A stretch of 16,264 nt of DNA from the NCBI GenBank assembly GCA_046496815.1, contig JAWOGN010000299.1:1-16264 (forward strand), given 5' to 3'. Every line of letters begins with the position of its first letter. Within the stretch, counting starts at the first letter, position 1. This DNA comes from JAWOGN01 sp046496815 (GTDB lineage Bacteria > Desulfobacterota > DSM-4660 > Desulfatiglandales > Desulfatiglandaceae). The notes beneath the pieces were generated by a model. The model was not told the origin of the DNA and did not search any database. It saw nothing but the letters and a program-made list of their open reading frames with translations. The translations under genes and the position numbers were made by a program. This document shows, one piece after another, positions 14,646-16,264 of this stretch.

Positions 14646-15370
14646 TATCTTCCCCCCAGGTAGGCCCTTTGCACGGCCTCGTCGCAGGCGAGATCCTTAC
14701 TCGTCCCGGACAGAATTACGCGGCCGATTTCGAGAACGTAGGCGCGGTGGGCCAGATGGAGGCCCATCACCGCATTTTGTTCGACCAGCAGCATTGTCAC
14801 GCCTTCCGTGTTGATCCGGGCCAGCATATCGAAAATCATATCGACCAAATTCGGCGCCAGCCCCAGCGAGGGTTCGTCCAGGATCAACAGTTTCGGGTGG
14901 CTCATCAGGGACCGTCCCAGTGCCAGCATCATCTGCTCACCCCCGGACATGCTTCCTGCCGCCTGGTTGGGTCTTTTCTTGAGGATGGGGAACATCTCGC
15001 AGACCCGATCATAATCCTTCAAAACTGCGGGCTTGTCATTTCTGAGGTAGGCACCCACCATAAGGTTTTCCTTGACGGAAAGCTCGGAAAATACCCCACG
15101 CCCCTCAGGACAATGAGAAATACCCATCCGCACGATCTCTTCGGGCGCGATACGGGATATATCGATTTTTTTCCGGTTCGGCTCCGTCCGGTACAGGATG
15201 CGGCCCTCATTGGGGCGTAAGAGACCTGAAATGGTTCGAAGGGTGGTGGTTTTTCCCGCACCGTTGGCGCCCAGCAGTGCAACGATTTGTCCGTATTCCA
15301 CCCGCAGGCTGATACCCTTGAGCACGTAAGTGCGCCCCCTGTACACATGGATATCCTCGATACTAAGCAT
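14645..15370 (-). CDS. livF: LivF-type ABC importer ATPase
   Basis: Cytoplasmic ATP-binding subunit that powers the importer together with LivG. It has 241 residues. Walker A is GANGAGKT (34-41), the signature is MSGGEQ (141-146, Met in place of Leu) and Walker B is LLILDEP (161-167). The LivF-typical PEGRGVF replaces a standard Q-loop, and LLVEQN takes the H-loop place, as is usual in this subfamily. The ATG at 15368-15370 lies within the end of livG (8-bp overlap) with GGGAGG 6 nt upstream. A 17-codon in-frame extension upstream was rejected because it lies inside livG and has no family match. Confidence 0.96.
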   Translation of the reverse strand: MLSIEDIHVYRGRTYVLKGISLRVEYGQIVALLGANGAGKTTTLRTISGLLRPNEGRILYRTEPNRKKIDISRIAPEEIVRMGISHCPEGRGVFSELSVKENLMVGAYLRNDKPAVLKDYDRVCEMFPILKKRPNQAAGSMSGGEQMMLALGRSLMSHPKLLILDEPSLGLAPNLVDMIFDMLARINTEGVTMLLVEQNAVMGLHLAHRAYVLEIGRVILSGTSKDLACDEAVQRAYLGGR

Positions 15371-16157
15371 CGCAGGCCTCCCTGCGAGAGCCCAGATAGG
15401 CTTCAATGACCCGCGGGTCATTCCGGATCTGCTCCGGGTCGCCCGTGGTCAGCACGCGCCCTCCGTCCAGTACCTGAATGCGTTCGCAGATTTCCATGAC
15501 CATCTTCATATCATGCTCCACCAAAAAGATGGTCAGCTGATATTCCTGATGGATATTGCCGATCGTCTGGATCAACCCTTCGGTTTCATGGATATTCATG
15601 CCGGCAGCGGGTTCGTCGAGCAGCAGGAGCTTGGGCTCAGTTGCCAGGGCTCGCACGATTTCAACTTTCCGCTGCAATCCGAAGGGCAGATTCTTCGCAG
15701 GTTCGTCTTTGACATCGACCAGCTCCATCAATTCGAGCAGCTCCAATGCGCGACGCGTCATTTCACGTTCCTTATTTCTGTACCGGGGCAGATTCAAAAG
15801 GGTTTGGAAAAGCCCTTCCCCGGTTCGCATGTGAAAGGCGACCTTGATATTGTCGATGACGGAGAGTTCGTTGAAAAGCCGGATGTTTTGAAATGTGCGG
15901 GCAAGCCCTAAGCGTGCGTTCTGATCGGGCCTTGAATGGGTGATGTCTTGTCCGGCGAAAACGACGCGACCCCGGGTGGATTTGAGGACTCCCGATACGA
16001 GGTTGAATACGGTGGTTTTTCCCGCCCCGTTCGGGCCGATCAGACCCACCAATTCACCTTTTTGGATCTCGATGCCGTAATCCGTCAAAGCCAGAATGCC
16101 GCCGAAGCGTTTTTCCAAGCCCTCAACGCCCAATAGCATCGAATCGGACAAGTCCAC
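15363..16157 (-). CDS. livG: LivG-type ABC importer ATPase
   Basis: The first gene of the liv run and the second cytoplasmic ATPase. Positions refer to the 264-residue reading. Walker A is GPNGAGKT (41-48), the Q-loop is RTFQNIRLF (Q90), the LivG-type signature is LPFGLQRK (157-164), Walker B is LLLLDEPAAG (177-186) and the H-loop is LVEHD (H215). The start is uncertain. I chose the GTG at 16155-16157 because GGAGGTG lies 9 nt upstream. ATG 16139 would give the classical LivG N-terminus MLLGVEGLEKRFGG but has only a distant AAGGTGG. The open frame also reaches a TTG at 16190 with weak signals. The end overlaps livF by 8 bp. Confidence 0.96.
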   Translation of the reverse strand: MDLSDSMLLGVEGLEKRFGGILALTDYGIEIQKGELVGLIGPNGAGKTTVFNLVSGVLKSTRGRVVFAGQDITHSRPDQNARLGLARTFQNIRLFNELSVIDNIKVAFHMRTGEGLFQTLLNLPRYRNKEREMTRRALELLELMELVDVKDEPAKNLPFGLQRKVEIVRALATEPKLLLLDEPAAGMNIHETEGLIQTIGNIHQEYQLTIFLVEHDMKMVMEICERIQVLDGGRVLTTGDPEQIRNDPRVIEAYLGSRREACDA

Positions 16158-16226
16158 CTTATCTCGCACCTCCAGTGTAGAGAGCTTCAATTGAAAAACA
16201 GATATCCTGTTGACATTAAGACAGTT

Positions 16227-16255
16227 TCTTTACCGTAGCTCAAATTTCGCGTCAA
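16227..16255 (-). promoter_or_regulatory. Weak candidate promoter for the liv operon
   Basis: On the minus strand TTGACG (16250-16255; 5/6) lies 17 bp from TAAAGA (16227-16232; only 3/6). It is 70 nt upstream of the chosen livG GTG. The -10 match is poor and the window ends here, so further upstream promoters cannot be excluded. Confidence 0.25.
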
Positions 16256-16264
16256 GAAGCTTTT

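Overview
The window (16,264 bp, roughly balanced GC) looks like chromosomal DNA of a Gram-negative anaerobe. The best guess is a deltaproteobacterium (Desulfobacterota): it has a LivK-type periplasmic binding protein with a signal peptide, bacterial MiaB, NadK and adenine deaminase, and a small DUF4911 protein beside nadK. This placement is inferred from gene content and style, not from a phylogenetic marker.

Layout. (1) Bases 1-6700, minus strand: a seven-gene operon-like run read as PHP phosphoesterase, COG2187 phosphotransferase-like protein, COG0645-like P-loop kinase, adenine deaminase, NAD kinase, DUF4911 protein, miaB (its 3' end lies outside the window). Gaps are 93 bp or less, and three junctions overlap or nearly touch. 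Shared themes are nucleotide, cofactor and RNA metabolism. (2) Bases 6701-7161: a 461-bp divergent intergenic region with one promoter-like element facing each way, a perfect 9-bp inverted repeat between them, and three or four small stem-loops in the leader of the plus-strand genes. (3) Bases 7162-10564, plus strand: gatE and gatD, overlapping by 8 bp. They are homologous to the two subunits of the archaeal Glu-tRNA(Gln) amidotransferase GatDE. This pair is the only plus-strand transcription unit and sits as an island between two minus-strand operons. (4) Bases 10633-16157, minus strand: a complete branched-chain/hydrophobic amino-acid type ABC importer read as livG, livF, livH, livM, livK, followed by a creatininase-family amidohydrolase. 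The first four genes overlap one another. livK is set apart by a 139-bp spacer with its own promoter-like element and two perfect hairpins, and is followed by a third strong hairpin.

The most notable content is gatED. GatDE is textbook archaeal, whereas bacteria use GatCAB and/or GlnRS. Here the GatD active-site Thr, Thr-Asp and Lys are present, as are the GatE kinase-face motifs and the AspRS-like insert, but the GatE C-terminal tail lacks the Arg-Gly-x-Ala-Asp-Gly type motif I remember from archaeal GatE. Either an archaeal enzyme was acquired and retained, or a derivative has been repurposed. A second point of interest is a split APH-like/kinase pair, elsewhere often fused, in which the kinase has a non-canonical Walker A motif and the APH partner has His where the metal-binding Asn is expected. 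I saw no RNA genes, CRISPR arrays, insertion sequences or transposases.
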